DNA of 64,000 nucleotides from MWBF01 sp964614645 (lineage in GTDB: Bacteria; Chloroflexota; Anaerolineae; CG2-30-64-16). A program made the translations under genes and the position numbers. The DNA is taken from assembly GCA_964614645.1 (NCBI GenBank), contig CAZTMA010000002.1:33261-97260 (forward strand). The letters are read 5' to 3'. Each line of letters begins with the position of its first letter. The first letter of the stretch is position 1. Positions 53,572 through 61,942 of this stretch are shown one piece after another. The notes under the pieces are model-generated. The model was not told the DNA's origin. It ran no database searches and saw only the letters and a list, made by a program, of their open reading frames with translations.

Positions 53572-54120
53572 TCCCTCGCCCGTCCGCCCCTGGCACTCGG
53601 GGCAGATGCCGAACATCTCCAGCCAGTGGTCGCGCACGCGGTAGCCTGTCTGTGCCTCGACCTGAGCCACCACTGTTGCGATATCGCACCCGGCAAACTC
53701 GACCGCGCGCTGGCACTGCTGGCAGATGATATGATGGGCGTGCTGTTCGGGCGAGGCGGCCGGCTGCAGCGCCTGGGCCGGCAGATGCCCGGCCGCCTGC
53801 ATCGCGGCGGGACTGACGGCATATGTATGGCAGCCGTGCTGGAGATGCAGCTTGCGCACCAGGCCAAGTTCGGATAGGATGTCCAGCGTGCGATAGACCG
53901 TCACCAGGCCCAACTCACTATGAAACTCCCGGCCCAACGTCAGTAGCTCATTCGGCGTGGCCTGGCCGCGCGCATCCACCAGCGCCTGCAGGACGGCACG
54001 CCGCGCGCGGGTGTTGTGATAGCCGGCCTGGATGAGCGCGGCGAGCAGGCCATCGACCTGCGCGGATGGCTCGGCCGGCGCTGCATCGGCGCCAAACTGA
54101 AAAAGTGTTTCAGTTTCCAC
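53569..54120 (-). CDS. zur: Fur-family regulator, probably Zur
   Basis: A 183-residue repressor. GYHNTRARRAVLQALVDARGQAT is the winged-helix N-part, LGLVTVYRTLDILSELGLV the recognition region, and HAHHIICQQCQRAVEF with GICPECQGR give two CxxC pairs for structural zinc. Heading the znuACB-ZIP operon points to zinc (Zur) rather than iron. The start is GTG 54120, with no Shine-Dalgarno; the promoter predicts that the mRNA begins on this codon. A palindrome covers codons 2-9, probably its own operator. Confidence 0.9.
   Translation of the reverse strand: METETLFQFGADAAPAEPSAQVDGLLAALIQAGYHNTRARRAVLQALVDARGQATPNELLTLGREFHSELGLVTVYRTLDILSELGLVRKLHLQHGCHTYAVSPAAMQAAGHLPAQALQPAASPEQHAHHIICQQCQRAVEFAGCDIATVVAQVEAQTGYRVRDHWLEMFGICPECQGRTGEG
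54094..54116. promoter_or_regulatory. Candidate Zur operator inside the zur coding start
   Basis: AAACTGAAA-N5-TTTCAGTTT, a perfect 9+9 inverted repeat. It lies 4 to 26 bases downstream of the predicted start of transcription, so bound Zur would block elongation or promoter clearance. Confidence 0.65.
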
Positions 54121-54126
54121 ATGGGC

Positions 54127-54155
54127 ATTGTAACAGTAAGCGGAGGAGGCGTCAA
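54127..54155 (-). promoter_or_regulatory. Promoter for zur-znuA-znuC-znuB-ZIP
   Basis: TTGACG (54150-54155) and TACAAT (54127-54132) on the minus strand are 17 bases apart. The start of transcription falls at about 54120, the first base of the GTG start codon, so the mRNA should be leaderless. The -35 box overlaps the space between the treS ribosome site and its ATG. Confidence 0.75.
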
Positions 54156-54159
54156 GAAT

Positions 54160-55827
54160 ATGGACGGGGAACAGTGGTACAAGGACGCAGTGTTTTATGA
54201 AGTGTTCGTGCGCGCATATGCGGACAGCAACGGCGACGGCATCGGTGACCTGGCGGGTTTGACGGGCAAGCTGGCGTATCTGAAGTGGCTGGGCATCGAT
54301 GCGGTCTGGATGCTGCCCATCTTCCCGTCGCCGCTGCGGGATGACGGCTATGACGTGGCCGACTATTTCAGGATTCATCCCGATTACGGCAAGCTGGAGG
54401 ACTTCCACGCGCTGGTTGCGGAGGCGCACCGGCTCGGCCTCAAGGTGGTCGTCGAGCTGGTGCCGAATCACACCTCGGACCAGAATGCCTGGTTCCAGGC
54501 CTCGCGCGACCCGCAGCACCCCGAACATGCCCGCTACCGCGACTGGTATGTGTGGAGCGACACGGACGACCGGTACAACGAAGTGCGCATCATCTTTCGC
54601 GATTACGAGCCGTCCAACTGGACCTACGATCCCCTGCGCGGGCAGTACTACTGGCACCGCTTCTTCCACCACCAGCCCGATCTGAACTACGACAACCCCG
54701 AGGTGGGCCGCGCGATGCTGCGCGTCGTGCAGTACTGGATCGACGCAGGTGCAGACGCCTTCCGCGTGGATGCCACGCCCTACCTGATCGAGCGCGACGG
54801 CACGAGCGGCGAGAACCTGCCGGAGACCCATGCCTATCTGAAACGGCTGCGCGGCTTCGTCGACGCATACGCGCCCGGCACGATGCTGCTGTCCGAGGCG
54901 AACATGTGGCCGGAGGATGTGCGGCCCTACTTCGGGGAGGAGCCGGATCAGCCCGAATTCCACATGAACTTCCACTTCCCGCTCATGCCGCGCATCTTCA
55001 TGGCGCTGGCCCGGGCCGACCGCACCCCTATCCTCGAGATCCTGGGGCGCACGCCTCCGCTGCCGCACTGGGGCCAGTGGGCCACCTTCCTGCGCAACCA
55101 TGACGAGCTGACGCTCGAAATGGTCACGGAGGAAGAGCGGCAGTTCATGTGGAACTTCTATGCGCCGGAGCCGCGCATGCGGCTGAACCTCGGCATCCGC
55201 CGGCGGCTGGCCCCTCTGCTCGGCAACGACCGCGCGCGCCTCGAACTCGCCAACTCGCTGCTGTTCACGCTGCCCGGCTCGCCCGTCATCTACTACGGCG
55301 ACGAGATCGGCATGGGCGAGAACATCTGGCTCGAGGACCGCGGCGGGGTGCGCACGCCCATGCAATGGCAGGCCGGTCCCGGCGCGGGCTTCTCCGAGGC
55401 CGATGCCGCCCGGTTCTACGCGCCGGTCATCGACGACGCAACCTACGGCTATCAGCACGTCAACGTGGAGGCGCAGCAGGCCGACCCGGATTCGCTGCTG
55501 GCGCTCATGCGGCGGCTGATGGCCCTTCGCAAGGAACATCCGGCATTTGGCCGCGGCGACCTGCGCTTGCTGGAGCCGGACAACAAGGCGGTGCTGGCTT
55601 TCGTGCGCAGCCACGAGGATGAAACGCTGCTGTGCGTTCACAACCTGTCCGAGACGCCGCAGACCGTGGCGCTGGACGTGCGGTCATGTCTGCCGCCTGC
55701 GGCCGGCGCGGTGTCGGTGGTGGACCTGCTCAGGGGCGAAACGCTCGGCGGTTGGGAGGATGGCACGGGCGAGCTGGCGCTCGGCCGGTACGGCTACCGG
55801 TGGCTGCGGATTACGACGGAGAGTTGA
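54160..55827 (+). CDS. treS: Trehalose synthase (maltose alpha-D-glucosyltransferase), TreS-type GH13
   Basis: A 555-residue GH13 enzyme that turns maltose into trehalose and back. WYKDAVFYEVFVRAYADSNGDGIGDL and DYGKLEDFHALVAEAHRLGL start the family pattern; DAFRVDATPYLIER holds the nucleophile Asp, LLSEANMWPED the acid/base Glu, and FLRNHDELTLEMVT the third Asp. The full pattern to GVRTPMQW matches TreS closely. GGAGGAGG lies 10 bases before ATG 54160. The scaffold gap follows, so any partner gene downstream is hidden. Confidence 0.93.
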   Translation: MDGEQWYKDAVFYEVFVRAYADSNGDGIGDLAGLTGKLAYLKWLGIDAVWMLPIFPSPLRDDGYDVADYFRIHPDYGKLEDFHALVAEAHRLGLKVVVELVPNHTSDQNAWFQASRDPQHPEHARYRDWYVWSDTDDRYNEVRIIFRDYEPSNWTYDPLRGQYYWHRFFHHQPDLNYDNPEVGRAMLRVVQYWIDAGADAFRVDATPYLIERDGTSGENLPETHAYLKRLRGFVDAYAPGTMLLSEANMWPEDVRPYFGEEPDQPEFHMNFHFPLMPRIFMALARADRTPILEILGRTPPLPHWGQWATFLRNHDELTLEMVTEEERQFMWNFYAPEPRMRLNLGIRRRLAPLLGNDRARLELANSLLFTLPGSPVIYYGDEIGMGENIWLEDRGGVRTPMQWQAGPGAGFSEADAARFYAPVIDDATYGYQHVNVEAQQADPDSLLALMRRLMALRKEHPAFGRGDLRLLEPDNKAVLAFVRSHEDETLLCVHNLSETPQTVALDVRSCLPPAAGAVSVVDLLRGETLGGWEDGTGELALGRYGYRWLRITTES

Positions 55828-55861
55828 ACATAACCACGGAAACCGCGAAGCACCCGTAATG

Positions 55862-55961
55862 NNNNNNNNNNNNNNNNNNNNNNNNNNNNNNNNNNNNNNN
55901 NNNNNNNNNNNNNNNNNNNNNNNNNNNNNNNNNNNNNNNNNNNNNNNNNNNNNNNNNNNNN
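55862..55961. other. Scaffold gap, 100 N
   Basis: A fixed-length run of 100 N, so the true distance and content are unknown. The flanks are palindromic repeats, a common cause of assembly breaks. Confidence 0.99.
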
Positions 55962-56043
55962 TGCGGAGTGAAGCATCCTCAGATGCGGAACGGCCGCGTC
56001 CGCCGGCATCGGAGTCCGCATTTGAGAATGCGGACTCCACTCT
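55962..56043. repeat. Hairpin repeats at the gap edge
   Basis: GGAGTCCGCATT (56011-56022) and its 12-base complement flank a TGAG loop. To the left, GCATCCTCAGATGC (near 55971-55985) is another stem with the same loop read in reverse. The latter recurs at 58456-58475. Confidence 0.85.
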
Positions 56044-56049
56044 AGAGAC

Positions 56050-56499
56050 TCAGCGTCGCCGCATGGCTTCCTTGCTGCCGCGCAGCCAGATTACGAGCAC
56101 CATCCCGGCCAGGCCCGCCAGAATCGCGGCGTGCCACCAGCTCAGCCCGCCCGCGTGCACGCTGATGGGGCCGTGCGCGTTCGTCTGGCCGTTCTTCTCG
56201 ACTTCCTGGAGCTGGTAGTAGTAGGTCACGCCCGCCTGCGCGGACCGGTCGATGTAGGTGTAGGCCTTGCCGGTCAGCGGGTCATCCGACGGTGGAATGA
56301 GTTCGGTGTTCACCTTGACATCGAACGGCCCCTCGGGCGACTCGCCGCGGTACAGGTTGAAGCCGGCGGTGTTCATCTCGGTTTCGGTCTTCCACTCGAC
56401 GCGGACGGGCGCGGCACAGCCGGCCACCGTGACGAGCAGGCAGACTAAGGCGCACAGGGGCAGCAGGACAGGACGCGGGCGGTTGCGGGTCATCGTCAT
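56050..56499 (-). CDS. Fn3-like lipoprotein with C-terminal membrane anchor
   Basis: A 149-residue protein with signal and lipobox LLVTVAGC, a single fibronectin-type-III-like strand set (VEWKTETEMNTAGFNLYRG, YTYIDRSAQAGVTYYYQLQEVE), then a C-terminal membrane helix WWHAAILAGLAGMVLVIWL and basic end. It may be processed or anchored at both ends. It is co-directional with the DUF4012 gene. The exact role is unknown. Confidence 0.7.
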   Translation of the reverse strand: MTMTRNRPRPVLLPLCALVCLLVTVAGCAAPVRVEWKTETEMNTAGFNLYRGESPEGPFDVKVNTELIPPSDDPLTGKAYTYIDRSAQAGVTYYYQLQEVEKNGQTNAHGPISVHAGGLSWWHAAILAGLAGMVLVIWLRGSKEAMRRR

Positions 56500-56508
56500 C
56501 TTTCAGGC

Positions 56509-58344
56509 TCAGGGACAGGTGAAGGTGCGGTCGCGGGACAGGTCCGTGTCCCACGTGCACGCACCGGCAGTGACATGCAGCGGCGTGGCAAAAGTGCCCG
56601 CCTGCTTGCGCACGAACAGGCGATAGGGCTGCTCCAGGTCGGGCGGGAGGCGATAGCGGACGGTGACGACGTGCTGCTGCGACGGCGACAGGACGAAGTG
56701 ACCGGCAAAGACCGCGGTGCCGCGCTCGCCCGTCTCGCTGAGCGGCTTCTTCAGCCCGACGGCCTCCAGCAGCTCGCTCCCCCCGGGCGCGTAGATGCGC
56801 AGATAGGACCAGTAACAGCGCTGCACCATCTCGGCGTAGCTCTCGCCGTAGCGCGGGGTGCGGTCGCACACCTGCTCCCGGCCGGGTGGGGCAGTGTGCG
56901 TGAAGGTGATGGTCGCCGTCGCGACGAGGCCGCCCTCCGCTTCGGCAACCCGGTAGTCGATGGCCGGCTGGACCGCAGCATTGGCCTTGTTGAACCCCAC
57001 GTTGGCATCCACGACGGCCAGAAAATCGCTCTCCGCCGGCGGCCGCAGCCCGCCATCCCAACCGCGTTCGATCAGCAGCTTCGTCAGGGCCGGGTCGTCC
57101 ACCGAGATTTGCAGGTAGCGGCCCTCCAGCATCTGAAAGACCGCACGCGCCAGCGCGGCGGCATCCAGGTCACCGGAGCCCGCGCCGCCCTCCAGCTTCG
57201 CGAGCGCCGCGCCGACCAGCTCGCCCATGAAGTCCTTGCGCTTCGTCCACCATTCGGCTGCACCCGACTCGACCGTCGTGTCGCTGGCCGACGGTGCGGC
57301 CCACTGGCGCTCCATCCACGCGATGGCATTCTCCCCGGTGACCGGCTCGCTGACGCCCTCGATCTGCAGCGGGCCGAGCGCGCCCACAAGCAGGCGCACT
57401 GCTTCGAGGTCGAGCGCAATGACGCCGTCAGCCGGTACGCCCTGATCCTGGGCATACAGGGCGCGCGCCACATCCGCGGTCTCCGGGAAGTCCGGCGACC
57501 AGTTGCTGTCCCGCAGCGTGAGCAGCTGCGCGCCCATCTGCTCGCTTAGGGGGCCGGGGGCCGGCGGATGGGGCTGCTGCCAGTTGTCCACGGAGTAGCT
57601 GTCCGACAGCTTCAGCTCGGTAATCTGCCCGCCGGCCAGCCGCACGAATCCCGCACCGCTGATGAATCCGCCGGTCGGGCGCAACTCGTGGTTGTTCTGT
57701 GCGAGGATGAGGTAGGTGCGCGGGCCGTCCTGGCCGAGCAGCGCAGGCGCGACCTGCGCGGCCTGCAAGCCCGCCTGGGCCAGGGGCAGCAGTTGGTCCA
57801 CCTGGGCGAGCAGGCTTTCCAGCCGGGGATGTAGCAGGCCTTGCACCTGGCCACGGAGCGCAACCGCCTGGGCCAGCCTGACATTGCTCTCTGCGAGCGC
57901 GGGGGCTGCCGCAGCCAGGCCCGCCACAACCTGCGGCATGGCGCCCATGCTGGCGTCGCCTGCCAGCGCGCCGGTGACGGGCGCGAGCGCATCCACCGCC
58001 TGCCGGCCCGCGGACGCGACCTCGACCGCCATGTCCAGCAGCACCGGCGCGGCGACTGCCTCCTCCCCGACGCGTGGCAGCCAGCCGAGCCGTGGCGCGA
58101 CCCACAGGAAGGGCCGCGCGGCGCTGCGCGTGGCGACCAGGTGGGTCTCCAGGGCCGCGAGGTCGGCGCTGGCGGCAGGAACGGCTGCGACCGAAGGGTC
58201 GGCCAGCGCGGCCTGCAGCCGGTCGAGATCGGCCAGCGCGAGGCGCGCCTGGCTGGCCGCGCGCCAGCCGCTCACGCCCAGCCAGGCGATGAGCGCGACG
58301 ATGACCAGCAGGAAAACGGTTAGGGCAAGTTTCTTAGGACTCAA
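56509..58344 (-). CDS. DUF4012 domain protein, membrane-anchored
   Basis: A 611-residue extracellular protein with one N-terminal membrane helix. The DUF4012 signature YLILAQNNHELRPTGGFI lies near residue 210, followed by LSDSYSVDNWQQPHPPAPGPL and DVARALYAQDQGVPADGVIALD. A C-terminal beta-rich part ends the chain. DUF4012 proteins occur in Gram-positive and Chloroflexi surface gene sets; the function is unknown, possibly glycan or adhesin handling. Confidence 0.85.
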   Translation of the reverse strand: MSPKKLALTVFLLVIVALIAWLGVSGWRAASQARLALADLDRLQAALADPSVAAVPAASADLAALETHLVATRSAARPFLWVAPRLGWLPRVGEEAVAAPVLLDMAVEVASAGRQAVDALAPVTGALAGDASMGAMPQVVAGLAAAAPALAESNVRLAQAVALRGQVQGLLHPRLESLLAQVDQLLPLAQAGLQAAQVAPALLGQDGPRTYLILAQNNHELRPTGGFISGAGFVRLAGGQITELKLSDSYSVDNWQQPHPPAPGPLSEQMGAQLLTLRDSNWSPDFPETADVARALYAQDQGVPADGVIALDLEAVRLLVGALGPLQIEGVSEPVTGENAIAWMERQWAAPSASDTTVESGAAEWWTKRKDFMGELVGAALAKLEGGAGSGDLDAAALARAVFQMLEGRYLQISVDDPALTKLLIERGWDGGLRPPAESDFLAVVDANVGFNKANAAVQPAIDYRVAEAEGGLVATATITFTHTAPPGREQVCDRTPRYGESYAEMVQRCYWSYLRIYAPGGSELLEAVGLKKPLSETGERGTAVFAGHFVLSPSQQHVVTVRYRLPPDLEQPYRLFVRKQAGTFATPLHVTAGACTWDTDLSRDRTFTCP

Positions 58345-58380
58345 TGTGTCGATCTCACTAAGCGCCAGTATACCCTATCG

Positions 58381-58475
58381 GGTTCGTAGTAGGCGCTTCG
58401 GCGCCCGTGTCTGTTCTGGCGCTGAAGCGCCCACTACGAACCTTAACACGAGGAATTTGCATCCTCAGATGCAAA
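58381..58475. repeat. GGTTCGTAGTA-type palindrome plus GCATCCTCAGATGC hairpin
   Basis: Arms 58381-58405 and 58418-58442 match over 25 bases with two mismatches. Next to it, TTTGCATC-CTCA-GATGCAAA (58456-58475) is a perfect hairpin. Both are upstream of the DUF4012 gene. Confidence 0.9.
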
Positions 58476-58486
58476 CCGTGCCGCCG

Positions 58487-60025
58487 CTACCGCGCCGGGC
58501 GCAGGCGGGTGAGCGGCTCGCCCGGCTGCAGCGCCAGGCCGGGCAGAGCGACGGGCAGCGGCTCGGCAGTGTATACCGGAAGCCGCGCGGCCGCAGCCTG
58601 CACCACGGCCTCCAGCGGCGCATCCTCGGCCAGGCCCGTGAACAGTGCCGGGTGGTGGCGCGCGAGCGTCGCGCGATACCAGCCATCCCCGTACAGGTTG
58701 ACGTTCAAGGGCACGATGTCGCTGCGACGGCCCAGTCCGTAGACCGCGTACCACAGGGCAAACGTGGGCCGGTCCGTTGCGGTCAGGATGACGGCTCCCT
58801 CTTCCGCCTGCGCGAGCGCCTGCACGATGAAGGTCTCGGCCCGGTCATCGCGGCCGGCATCGTTGAGCGGGTAGAACCTGATGACGGCCGCAAGCGGCAG
58901 CACAACGGTCAGTCCGGTGACCAGCACCCAGGCGGCCCGCCGGTCGGTGAGCAGGCGGGCAAGCCGGTCGATGCCCTCCGCCAGCCACAGTGCGGCCATG
59001 CCCCAGGCCGGAATCACGTACACGAACGCGGTGTCCGTGCGGTAGAACAGCCCGTATAGCGCAAACAGGAGTGCCAGCAGCCCCGTCGTGCGCCACCAGG
59101 CGTGCTGCCGCCGGTCCAGCTGCCAGAGGCCGACGACGGCCAGCCCCGCACCCCAGGGCCCGCCCCCCAACTGTTCCAGCGCGGCGCCCACCAGAGATGA
59201 CAGCCGGGCCAGCAGGTCGCCGCCCATCCCGCCGAGCAAGCCTTGATACGGCCCGCCGGAAACCAGCCACCAGAAGCCCGCTGCCGTGTGGGCCGCACCC
59301 CAGTTCACCGGCGGTCCCGCGGCCGCAGCCGGCGGAACACGGGCATAAACCGCCAGGCCGAGCAGGAGCAGCGCGGCCAGTCCCGCCGCACCGGCCCATG
59401 AGAGCCGGGCCAAGCGTGCCCGCCCTATCCAGAGCCAGGCAGCCAGGCCGGGCAGGGCCAGCGCCAACGTCAGGTGATTGCCCAGCCCGAGGCCGAGCAC
59501 CAGGGCTGCGGCCGCCAGCCGGCGCCAGCCCGCATTTGCGGGCGGCAGGTGGCTCCATTGCCGGAGCAGCCACAGCACCAGGATCACGGCCAGCGCGTTG
59601 AGCGCGTAGACCTCGGTGATGACGGCCTGGCTCCAGAACACCGGTGAAGTGGCCCAGGCGAGCCCCGCGGCCAGCGCCACGACCCCGCGCCACGGTGCGG
59701 GCGGCAGGGTGCGCCGTGCCAGGTCGGCCAGCAGGCCCGCGGCCAGCGCCGCGCAGATGGCGGACAGCCAGTTGCCCGCGCGCGCGGGCTCAACGGGCAG
59801 CAGGCGGATGGCCGCCTGCAGGAGCAACTGGTACGTGGGATAGCCGGTCGGGTGAGGCACACCGCGTGTCAGCGCGGCGGCCAGGAAATCCCCGCCGTCT
59901 GCGCCGTCGTGCGCCCAGGTCAGTCCCGGGGCCAGGGTCACGGCATAGAGGGCCAACGCCAGGCCGCCGGCCACCAGGCCCGGCAGCACCCGGCTCAGGC
60001 CCTCCGGCCGGTCGCCTGGCCCCAT
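58487..60025 (-). CDS. DUF2723 membrane protein (GT-C-like)
   Basis: A 512-residue polytopic protein with about 10-12 hydrophobic segments. The N-terminal DGADGGDFLAAALTRGVPHPTGYPTY matches the DUF2723/PMT-like motif, whose Asp is thought to bind a lipid-linked sugar. It probably glycosylates an exported protein or polymer (inferred). It overlaps no neighbour; the LPPTG protein gene ends 5 bases before its start codon. Confidence 0.8.
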   Translation of the reverse strand: MGPGDRPEGLSRVLPGLVAGGLALALYAVTLAPGLTWAHDGADGGDFLAAALTRGVPHPTGYPTYQLLLQAAIRLLPVEPARAGNWLSAICAALAAGLLADLARRTLPPAPWRGVVALAAGLAWATSPVFWSQAVITEVYALNALAVILVLWLLRQWSHLPPANAGWRRLAAAALVLGLGLGNHLTLALALPGLAAWLWIGRARLARLSWAGAAGLAALLLLGLAVYARVPPAAAAGPPVNWGAAHTAAGFWWLVSGGPYQGLLGGMGGDLLARLSSLVGAALEQLGGGPWGAGLAVVGLWQLDRRQHAWWRTTGLLALLFALYGLFYRTDTAFVYVIPAWGMAALWLAEGIDRLARLLTDRRAAWVLVTGLTVVLPLAAVIRFYPLNDAGRDDRAETFIVQALAQAEEGAVILTATDRPTFALWYAVYGLGRRSDIVPLNVNLYGDGWYRATLARHHPALFTGLAEDAPLEAVVQAAAARLPVYTAEPLPVALPGLALQPGEPLTRLRPAR

Positions 60026-60029
60026 CGGT

Positions 60030-60761
60030 CTACCGCACGGAACTGGAAGAGCCGCAGTCGCCGCCTGTCGGCGGCAGCTCCAGCGGCGGCAGCATCAGCG
60101 TTGCAGCCGCAGTCACGCGTGTCGTGGGACGTGCGATTGCGCCCGCCGTGGCAACAGCCTGGTTGACGATCACGCCGCCCGCAGGCACGTCATCCGCCAC
60201 GCGCGCGGCGAATACCACCGTCAGCCGGCCGGCCGGCGGGAGCACCGCCCGTTCGAGGCGCAGCGTGCGGCCGTCCCAGGTCGCCTCTTTCCCGTCGATC
60301 GTGCCGGGCTCCAGGCCCGCAGGCAGCGCATCTTCCAGCCGCACCTGGCGCACCGATGCCGCGCTCGTATTGGTCAGGGTCAGGGTAAACACGACCTGCG
60401 CGCCCGGCCAGATGTGCAACTGGCTGGCCGTCTTGACGAGGGCCAGGGGGCCGGCGGCAGCGGCCGGGACAGGCGTCGTTGCGGCCGCAGGATCACCCGG
60501 GGGTGTGGCGGTCACACCGGCGGCTGGCGGCGGCGCGGCTGGCGGCGGCACGTCCGTCGGCGGCACTGCGGTTGCGCCGGGCCGCGGGGTGGCGACCACC
60601 GCGGTTGGCGGCGGCGCGGCGCCGGTCGGTGTCCTCGTGGGCACGGTCTGGCCCAGGCGGTTCTGCAGCGGCTCCGCCCAGGCGCCGGGCGCAGCAACGA
60701 AGACGGCCACCAGCGCCAGGCCGATAGCCAGGTAGATTGCCAGACGAGCTTTGTTTTTCAT
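60030..60761 (-). CDS. Secreted DUF11-type protein ending in an LPPTG motif
   Basis: A 243-residue protein with a signal peptide (residues ~5-30, cut after ...GAWA), a proline/threonine/alanine-rich stalk (to ~105), and a DUF11 beta domain (PLALVKTASQLHIWPGAQVVFTLTLTNTS). It ends LELPPTGGDCGSSSSVR: an LPPTG sortase-type motif, but without the usual hydrophobic helix and basic tail. ATG 60761 has GAGAGG upstream. The sortase gene lies two genes upstream on the same strand. Confidence 0.8.
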   Translation of the reverse strand: MKNKARLAIYLAIGLALVAVFVAAPGAWAEPLQNRLGQTVPTRTPTGAAPPPTAVVATPRPGATAVPPTDVPPPAAPPPAAGVTATPPGDPAAATTPVPAAAAGPLALVKTASQLHIWPGAQVVFTLTLTNTSAASVRQVRLEDALPAGLEPGTIDGKEATWDGRTLRLERAVLPPAGRLTVVFAARVADDVPAGGVIVNQAVATAGAIARPTTRVTAAATLMLPPLELPPTGGDCGSSSSVR

Positions 60762-60805
60762 CGCTACATTCCTCTCAATCTCAATACACACCTCACAAAC
60801 CGATT

Positions 60806-60879
60806 GTAGGGGCGAGGTCTCCTCGCCCGCTCAGAAGCCTCGGGCGAGGAGACCTGGGGCGAGGAGACCTCGCCCCTAC
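60806..60879. repeat. GTAGGGGCGAGG-type palindrome with a third partial copy
   Basis: The 23-base arm GTAGGGGCGAGGTCTCCTCG-CCC (60806-60828) pairs with its exact inverse ending at 60879, and GGGCGAGGAGACC (60841-60853) is a third copy in the loop. It lies between the flippase-like gene and the LPPTG gene. Confidence 0.9.
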
Positions 60880-60901
60880 GACCACGGGTCGCCCCTACGG
60901 T

Positions 60902-61936
60902 TCATCGCCAGGCCGCCGATGCCTCGGCAAGGCGGCGCCAGTTCCAACTGCGCCGCCAGAGCGCCAGCGCGGCCCACACGGTGACGCCGCCGACCACGAC
61001 TACATGCAACACCATGCCGTAGGCCAGGCCCACCGGCTCCGCAATGCCAAAGACCGCCAGGGTCACCATGCACAAGAGTTGAAAGACGCCGATCTTGCCC
61101 GGCGTCGAGGGCACAGCCACACCCCCCTGCAGCACGACCAATAGCAAGAGCGCAATCAGCGGCGAAGCCGGCAGGTCGAAGGCCAGCAAGAGCCAGAAGC
61201 TCGTCGCCCAGGCCACGACCCAGAACAGCAGCGTCCAGCCCCACACGGCCAGCGCAGCCCGGCGACTGCCCAGCGCGCTCAGCCCATCCAGGCCGGCGAC
61301 GATGCGCGCCCGCCAGCGCACGGCCATCCCCTCGGGCAGCAGGCGCAGCCCCCAGTCCGCCAGCCGCAGCCACAGCGTGCGGCCGCCCAACAATGCGACC
61401 GTCCCGACGACGACTGCCAGCGCAGTCAGGACGACGACCTCCACCTGCGCGGCCAGCTCGGCGGGCAAGACCACAAAGGGCAGAATCGCCACCACGAGCA
61501 GCGCCAGCACGATGAGGTCAACCAGCTTCTCTGCGGCCAGCGTCCCGAGCACGAACCACTTGCTCAGGCTCAACTCATCGCCGGCCAGATACGCCCGCAC
61601 CAGCTCGCCCCAGCGCCCCGGGATGAGAAAGTTGATCGCCTGGCCGATGACGACCAGGTCGGCCAGCCTGCCCCCACCGGCTGTGATGGGTTGCGGGTGA
61701 AACAGGCGGCGCCACCGCTGTGCCTTCACCACGGGCGAGAGCAGGCTGCACGCGAGCGTCAGGACCACGTAAGGCCAGCGGACCGAGCGGAGCGCGGCAG
61801 CGAGCAGGCTGAAGTCGATGCTGCGCGCCACCAGGACGAGAGCCGCGATGCCCAGCGCGAGGCCCAGCCACACCTGCAACTGAAACACCAGGCGCCGGGA
61901 CAGGCGCGGGCGCTGTCCGGTCGTGTCAGCCGGCAT
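60902..61936 (-). CDS. Lysylphosphatidylglycerol synthase TM/UPF0104-type flippase-like membrane protein
   Basis: A 344-residue membrane protein with about eight segments. Family marks are LQVWLGLALGIAALVLVARSIDF, VKAQRWRRLFHPQPITAGGG, NFLIPGRWGELVRAYLAG and AVPSTPGKIGVFQLL. MprF-type proteins of this fold move or modify lipids across the membrane; the single-domain form is usually a putative flippase. It lies 6 bases from the sortase gene. Confidence 0.85.
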   Translation of the reverse strand: MPADTTGQRPRLSRRLVFQLQVWLGLALGIAALVLVARSIDFSLLAAALRSVRWPYVVLTLACSLLSPVVKAQRWRRLFHPQPITAGGGRLADLVVIGQAINFLIPGRWGELVRAYLAGDELSLSKWFVLGTLAAEKLVDLIVLALLVVAILPFVVLPAELAAQVEVVVLTALAVVVGTVALLGGRTLWLRLADWGLRLLPEGMAVRWRARIVAGLDGLSALGSRRAALAVWGWTLLFWVVAWATSFWLLLAFDLPASPLIALLLLVVLQGGVAVPSTPGKIGVFQLLCMVTLAVFGIAEPVGLAYGMVLHVVVVGGVTVWAALALWRRSWNWRRLAEASAAWR

Positions 61937-61942
61937 CGACGC

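Noticed and set aside
54121..55641. Open frame antisense to treS that joins in frame to zur
   Set aside because: It is the shadow of treS in GC-rich DNA. A promoter and the Fur fold place the zur start at 54120.
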